A stretch of DNA of 64,000 nt from Comamonas testosteroni TK102 (GCF_000739375.1 NZ_CP006704.1:1-64000), one strand, 5' to 3'. Shown: positions 19,985 through 29,484, counted from the first letter of the stretch. Translations and numbers: made by a program. Notes: generated by a model from the letters alone, not told the origin.

Positions 19985-20842
19985 ATGGAGACATCACAAA
20001 AAGGCAAGCCTTGGAGCGCAACAGAAGTTCGGGCAACCATCCAAAGTTATCTGAACATGCTGCAGCAAGAACTGGCCGGGCAACGCTGCAACAAGGCGGC
20101 TTGCCGACAGCTTCTATTCCAGCAACTGAACGGTATCCGATCGCCTGCATCCATTGAATTCAAGCACTGCAATATCAGTGCAGTCATGCGTCTTCTTGGC
20201 TACCCTCACATCAAGGGTTATCAGCCACGGTTCAACTTCCAGTCGCTGCTGATAGAGGAAGTCGAATCCCAGCTGCAGCAATGCCAGGCGTTGGAAGCCA
20301 TCGTGCAATTTGCCGTGACTCAGCCGGCAGTTGAGTACCTCGCTCCGACATTCGACACTGTGCAGCAAGAGCCCCCGAAGCGCACGCCCAAAGCGGCTGA
20401 GCCCACCGCGACTTATGCCCTGCACAGTGCCGCTAAACGTGACTATCTGGCTCAGGAAGCACGCAATCGTTCACTGGGTTTGGCCGGCGAAAAATTTGTG
20501 CTGGCTTATGAGCAATGGCAGCTTGAAAAGCAAGGACTGCACAAGTTGGCAAGCAGGGTCGAGCATGTTGCCGAGTCGCTGGGGGATGGACTCGGTTTTG
20601 ATGTGCGATCCTTCGACCTGCATGGCAAGGAAAAGCTGATCGAAGTAAAGACCACCAGCTTTGCCAAAGAAACGCCATTTTTTGTCACACGCAATGAGCT
20701 GCAGGTGTCACAGCAAGAATCTTCTCGCTTTCATCTATACCGACTTTACGACTTCAGAAAGCGCCCTCAGTTGTTTGATCTGCCAGGAGCGATCGACAGC
20801 CATTGCCAGTTGGATGCACAAAGCTATCGCGCCAGCTTCTAA
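19985..20842 (+). CDS. DUF3883 (NO VEIN-like) domain protein
   Basis: A 285-residue protein of two parts. The N-terminal 100 residues (WSATEVRATIQSYLNMLQQELAG, then RSPASIEFKHCNISAVMRLLG and YQPRFNFQ) form a conserved module often seen before restriction-like domains. The C-terminal part is DUF3883: NRSLGLAGEKFVLAYEQW near 161-178, LGFDVRSFDLHGKEKLIEVKTTS near 204-226 and NELQVSQQ. The D...EVK arrangement matches a PDDEXK nuclease-type fold. Proteins of this kind are common in restriction and defence contexts. It lies 1.2 kb outside the main island, converges with the kinase gene at 20865, and has no obvious partner. Nuclease activity is inference. Confidence 0.8.
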   Translation: METSQKGKPWSATEVRATIQSYLNMLQQELAGQRCNKAACRQLLFQQLNGIRSPASIEFKHCNISAVMRLLGYPHIKGYQPRFNFQSLLIEEVESQLQQCQALEAIVQFAVTQPAVEYLAPTFDTVQQEPPKRTPKAAEPTATYALHSAAKRDYLAQEARNRSLGLAGEKFVLAYEQWQLEKQGLHKLASRVEHVAESLGDGLGFDVRSFDLHGKEKLIEVKTTSFAKETPFFVTRNELQVSQQESSRFHLYRLYDFRKRPQLFDLPGAIDSHCQLDAQSYRASF

Positions 20843-20864
20843 CGACGAGACTCCGATCTCGCCC

Positions 20865-22256
20865 CTACGCCACGGCAGGCAGCCAGATGCGCGCCACCAG
20901 GCCTGGATGGGCGTTGTGAAAACTGAGCTTGCCGCCATGCAGCTGGACAATGGCCAGCACACTGGCCAGACCCAGTCCATAGCCCGGGCGATCCGATTCC
21001 GCGCGGTAGAAACGGGTGGTCATTTTCTCCAGGGTCTGAGGATCTGCACCCGGCCCCTGGTCCTGCACGGTGATCTCCACACCCCAGACGCCATCGCTGA
21101 CGTGCTCCTGCGCTGGCGCGGCACGCAGCAGCACGTCAGCCCCGTGGATATCGTCGGGTGACGCTCCGTATTTAATAGCATTATCGACAAGATTGGAGAC
21201 AGCGCTGGCCAGCAGGTCGCCATCGCCCAGGGCCTGCACACCTTCCTGCACATCCAGCCTGAGAATGCCGCCGGCGTCTTCCACCAACGGTTCGTAGAAG
21301 TCCACCACGTCGACCAGCAAGGCCTGCAGATCAACCGATGCAAAGCTCTTGCGACTGGCTCCGCTTTCCACTTCGGCAATCTGCAGCAGCTTCTCGAACA
21401 CCACGCCCAGCTCAGCCACTTCTTCGGCCACCAGCGCCAGCGTGGCGGACTGCATTTCGGGGCTGGCCTGCTGCGCGTTGCGCAGGCGCAGCAGGATGCG
21501 CGTCAGCGGCGTTCTGAGGTTGTGCGCAATGCTGTTGGAGACGTGGCGTATGCCTTCCATCAGCTGCTCCAGCCTGTCGAGCATGGTGTTGATATCGCGG
21601 TTGAGCAACGTGAATTCATCCTCGCGCTGATCGACCGGTATGCGCTGGCGCAGCTCGCCTGCCGCCACACGCGACATGGTGCTGCGAATGGCGGCCGCGC
21701 GCTCGTCCACCACGCGTCGGAAGACCATGGCGCCTATCACGGCCATGATGCAGGCCGCCACGGCCGCCAGCAGGCTGGCCTGGCCAAACAGCTCTTCCAT
21801 ATCGCGCTGCAGCTGCATGTCGCTGCCCACGGCCAGCAGATTGCCATTGGGCATTTCCACGACGGCCACCCGGCCTACCATCAGCCGCCCGTTGCGCTTC
21901 ACGGTCAGCTCGCGCACGCCCATGATGCTGAGCTTGCGCGGAGGATAGACCTCGGCATTGCTGACAATGGTCTCACCTTGCGGGTTCATGAGAATGACGA
22001 TTTCCGTGTCGGTGTTCACACCGTCACGAATGGTCTGCAGAATCTCGTTTTCCAGCGCCCCCGGGCCGTATTTCGCCGAGTGCTCGGTCAGTCTGCGCAC
22101 ATGGTTTTCGGCCTGCTTGTCGAGCCGTACCCGCACCACGCCCACAGTCTGCACATAGAAGACGGCCAGCACAATGGCCATGGTCAGGACCATGAGGCCG
22201 CCATAGCTGAGAGCCAGCCTGAAGGCCAGCGAACTCCAGGGTCTGGAGCGCATCAT
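20865..22256 (-). CDS. Sensor histidine kinase of the metal efflux operon
   Basis: Inner-membrane sensor kinase of 463 residues. A first membrane helix (about 10-32), a periplasmic sensor region (about 33-155) and a second helix (about 160-182) are followed by a HAMP linker, the dimerisation/phosphoacceptor helix VSNSIAHNLRTPLTRIL, and a HATPase domain with VSNLVDNAIKYG and YGLGLASVLAIV. The phosphorylatable His is present, but the usual HDLRTPL/HELRTPL reads HNLRTPL, that is Asn in place of the acidic residue. It overlaps the response regulator by one base (TGATG) and is the last gene of the czcBAC-regulator cluster, so it most likely senses a divalent metal in the periplasm. The ligand is not known. 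Confidence 0.93.
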   Translation of the reverse strand: MMRSRPWSSLAFRLALSYGGLMVLTMAIVLAVFYVQTVGVVRVRLDKQAENHVRRLTEHSAKYGPGALENEILQTIRDGVNTDTEIVILMNPQGETIVSNAEVYPPRKLSIMGVRELTVKRNGRLMVGRVAVVEMPNGNLLAVGSDMQLQRDMEELFGQASLLAAVAACIMAVIGAMVFRRVVDERAAAIRSTMSRVAAGELRQRIPVDQREDEFTLLNRDINTMLDRLEQLMEGIRHVSNSIAHNLRTPLTRILLRLRNAQQASPEMQSATLALVAEEVAELGVVFEKLLQIAEVESGASRKSFASVDLQALLVDVVDFYEPLVEDAGGILRLDVQEGVQALGDGDLLASAVSNLVDNAIKYGASPDDIHGADVLLRAAPAQEHVSDGVWGVEITVQDQGPGADPQTLEKMTTRFYRAESDRPGYGLGLASVLAIVQLHGGKLSFHNAHPGLVARIWLPAVA

Positions 22257-22960
22257 CAGACCACCTCGGGCAGGTCTTGCGGCTGGTCCGAGAGGCTGTA
22301 ACCCACACCGCGCACGGTGTGGATCAGAGGCGTGGCAAAGCCTTTGTCCACCTTGCTGCGCAAGCGGCTGATGTGCACATCGATCACATTGGTCTGCGGA
22401 TCGAAGCGGTAATCCCAGACCGACTCCAGCAGCATGGTGCGCGTGACGATCTGGTGCGCATGCTGCATGAGAAACGCCAGCAGACGAAATTCGCGCGGCT
22501 GCAGCGACAACGGCTGGCCGGCACGCTCGGCGCTGCGCGAAATCAGGTTGACGCGCAGATCGGCCACCTGCATCTCGCGCGTGGGAGCCGGGATCTGGGC
22601 ACGGCGCACCAGGGCTTCAAGCCTGGCCGATAGTTCGGAAAAGGCAAAGGGCTTGGTCAGATAGTCATCGCAGCCGGCCTTGAGCCCGCGCACCCTCTCG
22701 TCCGTGGCAGACAGGGCGCTGAGCACCAGCACCGGCGTCTGCTTTCCCATGGAGCGCAACGCCTGCAGGATCTGCAGCCCGTCGAAGCCATTGGGCAGCA
22801 TGCGGTCGAGGATGATGACATCCCAGTTCTCGCCCACGGCCTGCGCAATGCCTTGCACACCGTCAGCGCAGACGCTGACATGCGCGCCTTGCTGGCGCAA
22901 CCCTTCAGCGATGTAACGCGCGTTGAGCGCATCGTCTTCGATGATGAGGTAGCGGTACAT
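22256..22960 (-). CDS. OmpR-family response regulator of the metal efflux operon
   Basis: A 234-residue response regulator. The receiver domain has the acidic pair in LIIEDDA, phosphoacceptor Asp52 in IILDRMLP and the conserved Lys in LTKPFAF near 101. The C-terminal winged helix is the OmpR/PhoB type, with LSLQPREFRLLAFLMQH, NVIDVHISRLRSKVD and VRGVGYSL. The longer open frame runs to 23131, but its first 57 residues have no family character, and MYRYLIIEDDAL at 22960 is the normal start. It sits between czcC and the kinase gene and probably activates the efflux genes when phosphorylated. Confidence 0.95.
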   Translation of the reverse strand: MYRYLIIEDDALNARYIAEGLRQQGAHVSVCADGVQGIAQAVGENWDVIILDRMLPNGFDGLQILQALRSMGKQTPVLVLSALSATDERVRGLKAGCDDYLTKPFAFSELSARLEALVRRAQIPAPTREMQVADLRVNLISRSAERAGQPLSLQPREFRLLAFLMQHAHQIVTRTMLLESVWDYRFDPQTNVIDVHISRLRSKVDKGFATPLIHTVRGVGYSLSDQPQDLPEVV

Positions 22961-23082
22961 GCGGAGTCTGTCTCTGGCCGTTGGTGGACAGACACTATAA
23001 GCCGTCGCCTCGTCCTTCGCAGCGGGCAGCAGGGATGCATCAGGAGGTGGTACAGGGGTTTGTGCCATCTCCCTTGCCTCGC

Positions 23083-24381
23083 TCAAGGCTGCACCTGTGG
23101 CAGATCGCCGCTGGCCAGACGCACTTCCCATTCGGCGTCCAGCATGTCCTTGACCAGCTCCAGATGCTCCAGCCGATGCTCGGTGATCGAGCCCAGTGCA
23201 TCGATCAGCTCAAGAATCGTGCCCTTGCCCAGCTTGTAGGCGTCCTGAGCCATCTGGTGCAGCGGCGCAATCTGGGCCAGCCCTTCCTTCTCGTAGTCGC
23301 GCACGGCCGTGCGGCGCAGCGACAGCTGCTGCAACGCGCGCTGCAGTTCGGACTGAGCGGCCAACAAGGCCGCATCGCGGCGCAGCTCAGCCTGGTCGGC
23401 CTCGACCTTGGCGCGCTCGATGGGACCCTGGCGGCGGTCGAACAGCGGGATCTCCACGCTCACGCCCACCTGATTGAAACTTCCGTCCACGCTGTTGCGG
23501 ATGCGGGCCAGACCAAAGGATGGCGTGGGCAGGGCTTCACGCTGCTCCAGCTGGATCTTCTGGCGCGCTCTGTCCAGCTCGGCCTGCGCGGCACGCAGGC
23601 TCGGCAACTGGATCTGCGCCTGGTTCCACAGCAGCTCGTAGCCAGGGGCCTTGCGCAGGTCGGAAGCCTGCAGGCTGCCTTCGACACGCACCTGCCATTG
23701 AGGCAGGGCCGCAATGGCGGCCACGCGCGATGCGGCATCCCGCAAGGCGGCCTGAGCCTTGCTGACCTGCATGCTCATCTGGGCCTGCTGCAGGTTCAGC
23801 CGCGCGCCGTCATAGCGGCTGCGCGTACCGGCTTCGATCTGGCCCTTGACGATGTTGCCCGCCCTCTCCAGCTCGTCGCGTGCAGCCAGCCACACCTGAT
23901 AGCGCTGCTGCGCCACCAGCAGCTCGTTGAAGGCATGGGCGGCATCGCTCATGGTGACGGCGACCGCCACGTCTGCATTGGCCGCCGCGGCCTTCTCGCC
24001 CAGCCTGGCGTTCTCGATGCGCATGCCGCGCTGGCCGAAGATGGGAATGGCCTGCTCCACACCCCATTCCTTTTCGCCGCGCTTGCTGGAGTAATGCATG
24101 GCGGGATTGGAGATGGTGGCCGCCGTCTTGCTGTCGGCCCTGGCCAGATCCAGCTGCATGCGATCGGCCGCCAGATTGGGCTGGTTCTGCACGACGATGC
24201 GCAGATATTCCTGCAGGGTCACAGGCTGCACAGGGGCCGCCATACGGCCCGCTGCTGCACTGTTCTGCGCAGGTGCGTCCATCGCATCGGCAGCATGAGC
24301 GAGGCCGCTGAAAGCACCGCAGCACAGTGCTGCAGCCATGGCCAGCGAGTGCCATTTATTCATCTTGAGCGCTTTCATCAC
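23083..24381 (-). CDS. czcC: Outer membrane factor of the RND metal efflux system (CzcC-like)
   Basis: TolC/CzcC-type outer-membrane channel of about 432 residues that would complete the tripartite pump with the CzcA- and CzcB-like proteins. A signal peptide is visible (MNKWHSLAMAAALCCGAFSGLAHAA). The mature protein has the paired helical repeats of the OEP family, for example LRIVVQNQPNLAADRMQLDLARAD early and a second copy, LRAAQAELDRARQKIQLEQREALPTPSFGL, in the middle. The frame starts at 24381, 26 bases inside the end of czcA. A start at 24363 (MNKWHS) is also possible and still overlaps. Coupled translation with czcA is likely. Confidence 0.92.
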   Translation of the reverse strand: MMKALKMNKWHSLAMAAALCCGAFSGLAHAADAMDAPAQNSAAAGRMAAPVQPVTLQEYLRIVVQNQPNLAADRMQLDLARADSKTAATISNPAMHYSSKRGEKEWGVEQAIPIFGQRGMRIENARLGEKAAAANADVAVAVTMSDAAHAFNELLVAQQRYQVWLAARDELERAGNIVKGQIEAGTRSRYDGARLNLQQAQMSMQVSKAQAALRDAASRVAAIAALPQWQVRVEGSLQASDLRKAPGYELLWNQAQIQLPSLRAAQAELDRARQKIQLEQREALPTPSFGLARIRNSVDGSFNQVGVSVEIPLFDRRQGPIERAKVEADQAELRRDAALLAAQSELQRALQQLSLRRTAVRDYEKEGLAQIAPLHQMAQDAYKLGKGTILELIDALGSITEHRLEHLELVKDMLDAEWEVRLASGDLPQVQP

Positions 24382-27300
24382 GTTCTTCCTGCGTCAACAT
24401 GTTCTTGGGGCCCAGCAAGGCATACAGCACGGGCAGCAGCACCAGTGCCACCAGAGGCAGCACCACCATGCCGCCGACGATGACCGAGGCAAACGGACGC
24501 TGGGTTTCGCTACCCACGCCAGTGGACAGTGCCATGGGCAGCAGGCCCAGCAGCGCCAACAACGCCACCAGAATGATGGAGCGCATGCGCTCGGCCGCAC
24601 CTTCGATCAAGGCCTGCATCAAGGGCATGCCCTGACGGCGCAAGTCCTCGACCGCAGAGACCACCAGCAGCCCCGCCAGGGCCACCTGGCCCAGCAAGGC
24701 AATAAAACCGATGGCCGCGCTGATGGAGAGCTCGATATGCGCCAGATGCAGGGCCGCAATGCCGCCCACCATGGCAAACGGCGCACACAGCAGGATGATG
24801 CCGGCGCTGCGGGCCTGGCCCAGCGCACCGAACAGCAGGGCGTAGACGATGACCAGCGACAGCGGAACCACCACCTTCAGGCGTGCAGCCGCACGCTGCT
24901 GGTTCTCCCATTCACCGCCCCAGACGGCCTGGTAGCCTTCAGGCAGTTTCACGTTCTGCTTGAAGGTGGCCAGCGTGTCCTTCACCACCGAGCCGATGTC
25001 ACGGCCTTCCACGTTGAACTTGAGCGCCATGTAGCGCGCATTGCCTTCGCGGAAGATGGAGGAGTTGCCGACCTTCATGCTGACCGTACCGACCGAGCCC
25101 AGAGGCACCGAGCCACCATCGGGCAGCGGTATGGCGATGTTGCGAATGCGCTCTTCGTCCATGCGGTCCACGTAGGGAAGGCGCACGCGCACCGGCACGG
25201 GGAATTCGCCTTCCCACAAAGTGGTGGCCACATTGCCGGCCAGGGCCACTTCCAGGGTCTTTTGCGCGTCCTCCATGGCAATGCCCTGGCGTGCCAGGGC
25301 CTGGCGGTCGAACTGCACATGCACCTGGGGTGCCGGGGCATCGCGGTACAGATCCAGATCGACCACGCCATCGATGTCCCTCACCAGCGATTTGGTCTGC
25401 TGAAGAATGCTGCGCAGCGTGGGAATATCAGGCCCGAACAGCTTGAGCACGACCTGGCCGCGCGCGCCCGAGGTGGACTCTTCCACGCTGTCGCGAATGG
25501 GCTGCGCGAAGTTGAAGGCCACGCCGGGAATCTCGCCCAGCGTCGCCCGCATTTCCTCGATCAGTGCGGGCTTGGTCAGGCCCTTGCGCCATTCGCCATG
25601 GGGCTTGAGGCGCACCAGCACCTTGGCCAGATTCAGCGTCTCGTTGTCGGTGCCCGATTCGGGGCGTCCCTGCTCCGTGGTGACGGTGATCACTTCGGGG
25701 AAGACCTTGAGACGCAGACGCACATCGCGCAGCACTTCCTGGCCTTTTTCCAGCGAGATGGAAGCCGGCATCTGCACCAGCACATAGGCATCGCCCTCAT
25801 CGAGCTCCGGCAGGAACTCGGTGCCCAGCCATTTGGCAGAAACCCCGGCCACCACCAGAACGCTCACGAACACGGCGATCACCGCAGTGCGGCGCTTGGC
25901 TGCGCCCAGCACCTTGGCGATCCAGTGCTGGTAGCCGTGGTGCGCACGGTCAAAGATCTTGGGCTCTTCCACCATCACATGCTTGGGCTTGAGCAGCAAG
26001 GCGCACAGCGCCGGCACCAGACCCATGGCAAACACCAGCGCACCCAGCAGGGCAAAGCTGTAGGTCATGGCCAGCGGGCGGAAGATGCGACCTTCGATGC
26101 TCTGCAGCGAGAACACGGGAATCAGCGCCGCAATCACGATGGCCATGGCGAACAGCGTGGGCTTGGCCACGGCAACGGCCGAATCCACAATGATGTGGCG
26201 CATGTCGTTGGCCGTCTGCGGCTTGCGCTGCCGTGCGTTGCGGATGATGTTCTCGGCCAGCACCACGGCACCATCCACCATGATGCCGAAGTCGATGGCA
26301 CCCATGGAGATCAGATTGGCAGGCATGCCCAGCCAGTGCAGGCCGATGAAGGCCACCAGCAGCGACAGCGGAATCACCGTGGCCACGATCAGCGAGCCAC
26401 GCAGGCTGCGCAGGAACAGCCACAGCACGGCAATGATCAGCGTGGCACCGAACAGCAGGTTGTGCTGCACGGTCTTGAGCGTGTGGCCCACCAGATCGGA
26501 GCGGTCATAGTTGGTGACCATGTGCATGCCTTCGGGCAGGCCGCCGCTGTTGAGCTCATCGACCTTGGCATGAATGTCATCGAGCACGATGGAGGGGTTG
26601 GCGCCGCGCTTGAGCAGCACAATGCCCTGCACCACATCGTTCTGGTCGTCCATACCCACCGAGCCCTGGCGCGGCGTATGCGACTGCGCGACACGCGCCA
26701 CGTCGCCGATGGTCACGGGAGCCTTGCCACGCATGGCAACGACCACATCCTGAATCTCCTGCGGATTGCGCAGCAGGCCGATACCGCGAATGATGAAGGA
26801 CTGCTCGCCACGGCGCATCAGGCCGCCACCCACGTTGCGGTTGGACTTGGAGAGCGCATCGCTCACATCGTCCAGCGACAGGCCCAGGCTGTAGAGCTTT
26901 TCGGGGTCGACTTCAACGTGGAACTCCTTGACGAAGCCGCCAATGCTCACCACGTCGGCCACGCCCTGCACCTGCTTGAGCACGCGCACCACATGCCATT
27001 CCTGCTCGGTGCGCAGCTGCGCCAGATTGTGTCTGTCGCTCTGCAGGCGGTAGTAGAAGATCTTGCCCAGCGGCGTGTAATCAGGCGCCATTTCAGGCGT
27101 CACGCCATTGGGCAGATCCGCCTGCGGCAGACGCTGCGACACCTCGGCGCGCGCCGTAAAGCTTTTCGCGTCGTCGTTGAAGACCAGATTGATCATGGAG
27201 AGGCCGAAATAGCTCTCCGAGCGCAGCGATATCAGACCCGGCGTTCCGTTGAGCTCACGCTCCAGCGGCTGGGTGATCTGGCGCTCCACCTCTTCGGGAG

Positions 27301-27469
27301 CCAGGCCCGGTGCCTGGGTGATCACCCCGACCTGCACATTGGTCACGTCGGGATAGGCTTCGATGGCGGTCTGCAGATAGGCGTAGACGCCGTAGACGGC
27401 AATCGCCAGCGTGGCGCACACCGCCAGCAGCCGACGATGCACCACAAATGAAATAAATGAACTCAGCAT
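24356..27469 (-). CDS. czcA: Heavy-metal RND efflux transporter (CzcA-like)
   Basis: Proton-driven inner-membrane RND pump of 1037 residues, normal for the heavy-metal (HME) branch. It has the first membrane helix followed by AYPDVTNVQVGVITQAPGL, a periplasmic pore domain, and the diagnostic helix 4 motif AIDFGIMVDGAVVLAEN, whose two Asp residues mark divalent-cation pumps of the Czc/Cnr type rather than the Cus copper/silver type. The second half repeats the fold with large loops. A glycine-rich helix near the C-terminus (LLGLLPMALSTGVGSETQRPFA) is conserved in the family. It lies 19 bases after czcB and overlaps czcC. Zinc, cobalt, cadmium or nickel are the likely substrates. Which of them cannot be told from sequence. 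Confidence 0.96.
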   Translation of the reverse strand: MLSSFISFVVHRRLLAVCATLAIAVYGVYAYLQTAIEAYPDVTNVQVGVITQAPGLAPEEVERQITQPLERELNGTPGLISLRSESYFGLSMINLVFNDDAKSFTARAEVSQRLPQADLPNGVTPEMAPDYTPLGKIFYYRLQSDRHNLAQLRTEQEWHVVRVLKQVQGVADVVSIGGFVKEFHVEVDPEKLYSLGLSLDDVSDALSKSNRNVGGGLMRRGEQSFIIRGIGLLRNPQEIQDVVVAMRGKAPVTIGDVARVAQSHTPRQGSVGMDDQNDVVQGIVLLKRGANPSIVLDDIHAKVDELNSGGLPEGMHMVTNYDRSDLVGHTLKTVQHNLLFGATLIIAVLWLFLRSLRGSLIVATVIPLSLLVAFIGLHWLGMPANLISMGAIDFGIMVDGAVVLAENIIRNARQRKPQTANDMRHIIVDSAVAVAKPTLFAMAIVIAALIPVFSLQSIEGRIFRPLAMTYSFALLGALVFAMGLVPALCALLLKPKHVMVEEPKIFDRAHHGYQHWIAKVLGAAKRRTAVIAVFVSVLVVAGVSAKWLGTEFLPELDEGDAYVLVQMPASISLEKGQEVLRDVRLRLKVFPEVITVTTEQGRPESGTDNETLNLAKVLVRLKPHGEWRKGLTKPALIEEMRATLGEIPGVAFNFAQPIRDSVEESTSGARGQVVLKLFGPDIPTLRSILQQTKSLVRDIDGVVDLDLYRDAPAPQVHVQFDRQALARQGIAMEDAQKTLEVALAGNVATTLWEGEFPVPVRVRLPYVDRMDEERIRNIAIPLPDGGSVPLGSVGTVSMKVGNSSIFREGNARYMALKFNVEGRDIGSVVKDTLATFKQNVKLPEGYQAVWGGEWENQQRAAARLKVVVPLSLVIVYALLFGALGQARSAGIILLCAPFAMVGGIAALHLAHIELSISAAIGFIALLGQVALAGLLVVSAVEDLRRQGMPLMQALIEGAAERMRSIILVALLALLGLLPMALSTGVGSETQRPFASVIVGGMVVLPLVALVLLPVLYALLGPKNMLTQEERDESAQDE

Positions 27470-27488
27470 GGTTCAGGCTCCTGCCGGA

Positions 27489-28652
27489 CTAGAGCAGTTG
27501 ACTGGCCGCGCCGTCGAGCAGCAGACCACCACGCACCACAATCTTCTCACCGACCTTGAGGCCGCTGATCACCGGCACCATGCCTCGCGATGGGCGCCCC
27601 AGCGTCACCACGCGCGCCTCGAACTGGTTGTTCTCATGCTGCACATAGACCACGCTGTGGCTTTCATCCTTGATGAGCACGGCGGTGACCGGAATCAGCA
27701 TCTCCTGCTGATTCGACAGCTGCACGCCCACCTTGGCCTGCATGCCGGGACGCAGCACCGGGTTCTGTTCGCTCAGCTCCACCACCACGGCAGCGCGGCG
27801 CGACTCCTTGTCCAGCGTGGCTCCAAGATGGCGCACCGTACCCCTGATCGGCTTGGGCAACTGCGGCACCTCGACCTGCACGGCACTGCCCAGGCGAATG
27901 CCGGGCAGATCGGACTCGAACACCTCTGCAACCACATTCATGGCCTGGGGATCGCCAATCATGAACAGCGCGGCTCCCGGTTCAGCGGCAGTCCCCACCA
28001 CGGCCTTGCGCTCGGCCACGATGCCGGCACGCGGTGCGCGCAGCTCGAGGCGATCGCCACCGCCCGAGCCCAGCAGCGCAGCCGTACCCTGTGCGCGGCC
28101 CAGCTCCTGCGAGGTCTCGCGCAGCTTGGCCTGCGCGGCGCGCAGATCGACTTCCACACCCACGCCCTTGTCCACCATGGTCTGCTGGCGCTGGGCTTCT
28201 ACCACGGCCACATCATGTGCGGTCTTGGCCGCAGCCACGTCATAGCGGGTGCGCAGCGCATCGGGACTGACCAGAGTCGCCAGCAGATCGCCGGCCTTGA
28301 CCATATCGCCCACATGCGCATTGACGGACAGGACACGCGCCGAAACCGGTACCGAAACGGAGGCCACGCGATCCTCGACGAAGGCCACATGCGCAGGAGC
28401 CCAGGCCATCTGCAACCCCTGCGGATTGGCTACGGGCGCGATCTCCAGCATCTTCACGGAGGCTGGCTTGACCTGGATAAAGCCCTTGGGCAGTTGCGCA
28501 ACCGGCTTCTGCGCCTCCTCGGTGGCTCTGGAGGCATCACAGCCGAGCAGCAGACCCGCCACGGCAATGGCCGCAGCCATCACCGGCAGTCTTGCCAATG
28601 TCCAGTTTGGTAAATGTGCCGCTCCCGGCTGTCTCACAAGGCTCTTGTACAT
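27489..28652 (-). CDS. czcB: Periplasmic adaptor of the metal efflux system (CzcB-like), lipoprotein
   Basis: Membrane fusion protein of 387 residues linking the pump to the outer-membrane channel. A signal peptide ends in a lipobox, VAGLLLGC, so it is probably anchored as a lipoprotein. The split biotinyl-lipoyl domain (VPVSARVLSVNAHVGDMVKAGDLLATL and LRAPRAGIVAERKAVVG), an intervening helical hairpin, and the beta-barrel (VVAEVFESDLPGIRLGSAVQVEV) follow in order. No extra N-terminal metal-binding His cluster is seen. I prefer the ATG at 28652, with GGGAAAGAG upstream, to the longer frame from 28694. First gene of the operon. Confidence 0.93.
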   Translation of the reverse strand: MYKSLVRQPGAAHLPNWTLARLPVMAAAIAVAGLLLGCDASRATEEAQKPVAQLPKGFIQVKPASVKMLEIAPVANPQGLQMAWAPAHVAFVEDRVASVSVPVSARVLSVNAHVGDMVKAGDLLATLVSPDALRTRYDVAAAKTAHDVAVVEAQRQQTMVDKGVGVEVDLRAAQAKLRETSQELGRAQGTAALLGSGGGDRLELRAPRAGIVAERKAVVGTAAEPGAALFMIGDPQAMNVVAEVFESDLPGIRLGSAVQVEVPQLPKPIRGTVRHLGATLDKESRRAAVVVELSEQNPVLRPGMQAKVGVQLSNQQEMLIPVTAVLIKDESHSVVYVQHENNQFEARVVTLGRPSRGMVPVISGLKVGEKIVVRGGLLLDGAASQLL

Positions 28653-28758
28653 GTTCACTCTTTCCCAAGTCCGGCAAGTGACGGGCGCGTCCACGACTTC
28701 ACCTGCAGTGATGACGCCATGCTAGGAAGAGCACCCCGCGGCGTGGATGACACACGCA

Positions 28759-28772
28759 TTACGGTTTGGTAA
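28759..28772. promoter_or_regulatory. TTAC-N6-GTAA dyad upstream of the efflux operon
   Basis: TTACGGTTTGGTAA lies about 105 bases before the czcB start. Two 4-base half-sites this far upstream are a plausible binding site for the OmpR-type regulator of the operon, but the motif is short and this is only a suggestion. A second hairpin, AGGGCC...GGCCCT, is at 28801-28820. Confidence 0.35.
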
Positions 28773-29029
28773 GGCCGAGCACGGACTGACGGACTGAAAC
28801 AGGGCCGCAGAGCAGGCCCTGCTCCGCTGATGGTCTGAAACCAGGAAATCAGCCTTCAGACAGGCTGCATTGCCCATTTTTCAGGCAACTCACGCATCCC
28901 CTCTGCCATTTGCTCAAAAAACAGGCATCTTTCATGTATTTTTTCATACATGAGTACCGAAAGTATCATTACTTCATGATCACAGGCCGAAGCATACCTG
29001 GTCCCTGAATTTCAGGGAAAACACGATCA

Positions 29030-29050
29030 ATCCATTGATAGTCAATGGAT
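29030..29050. repeat. Perfect 21-bp dyad left of the DnaA-box cluster
   Basis: ATCCATTGA, TAG, TCAATGGAT form a perfect inverted repeat. An overlapping pair, TTGATAGT (29035-29042) and ACTATCAA (29055-29062), gives an alternative fold. It lies in the 1 kb non-coding stretch between czcB and dinG and may be a regulator or origin-associated protein site. Confidence 0.45.
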
Positions 29051-29078
29051 ATCTACTATCAAAAGATGAGCTTTGAAG

Positions 29079-29484
29079 TTATCCACGCGGTGGATAGATT
29101 TCGAACCATTCCTTCTTCGCATCCAGATTTCAACAGAAACCGGTGCTCTTGCATACAAAGCAGCGAGACGAGCATTGGCGATGGGTAATCTTCCGCCATC
29201 CGCTGCACGCTGCGGCCTTCACCAGACTTGTGGATAAATCTTCTGCTTTGCCATCTGCAAGAGTGAAGAAAGCCATGAACAACCTTACCCACAACACTTG
29301 AAAACCATGCTGTTTCTGCAAATTTGCAGCAACGCCACAATCTAGAAAAATCTTTTTGTTCATAAAAATTTAACAACCATATCCACAGGCATTTGTACAT
29401 GGTTGTCTCCAGGATATGTACAGGCCAATCTTCAAGCCATTCTGTGGATAAGTTTCTTGGTAACTGCACCCTGCAAAATCCACA
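29079..29484. other. DnaA-box cluster left of dinG (possible second part of oriC)
   Basis: Seven matches to TTATCCACA (or its complement) within 406 bases. Perfect boxes: 29229-29237 and 29443-29451, both reading TGTGGATAA. One mismatch: 29079-29087, 29285-29293 and 29379-29387. Two mismatches: 29089-29097 and 29476-29484. The first box and its inverted neighbour form ATCCACGCGGTGGAT. The whole gap from 28653 to 29683 is AT-rich and without a credible gene. No run of TAG-type triplets is present here, unlike the cluster right of dinG. It could be a second origin sub-region, a DnaA-titrating site, or DnaA control of dinG. Confidence 0.7.

Noticed and set aside
24338..27451. A 1037-codon open frame on the + strand opposite czcA
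   Set aside because: Exact antisense of the RND pump gene. The protein is rich in His, Gln and Arg without any domain, typical of a shadow frame in high-GC DNA.
29059..29469. A 136-codon frame on the minus strand between czcB and dinG
   Set aside because: Lies on the DnaA-box cluster, is rich in Trp, Phe and Cys without any family pattern, and has no ribosome site.
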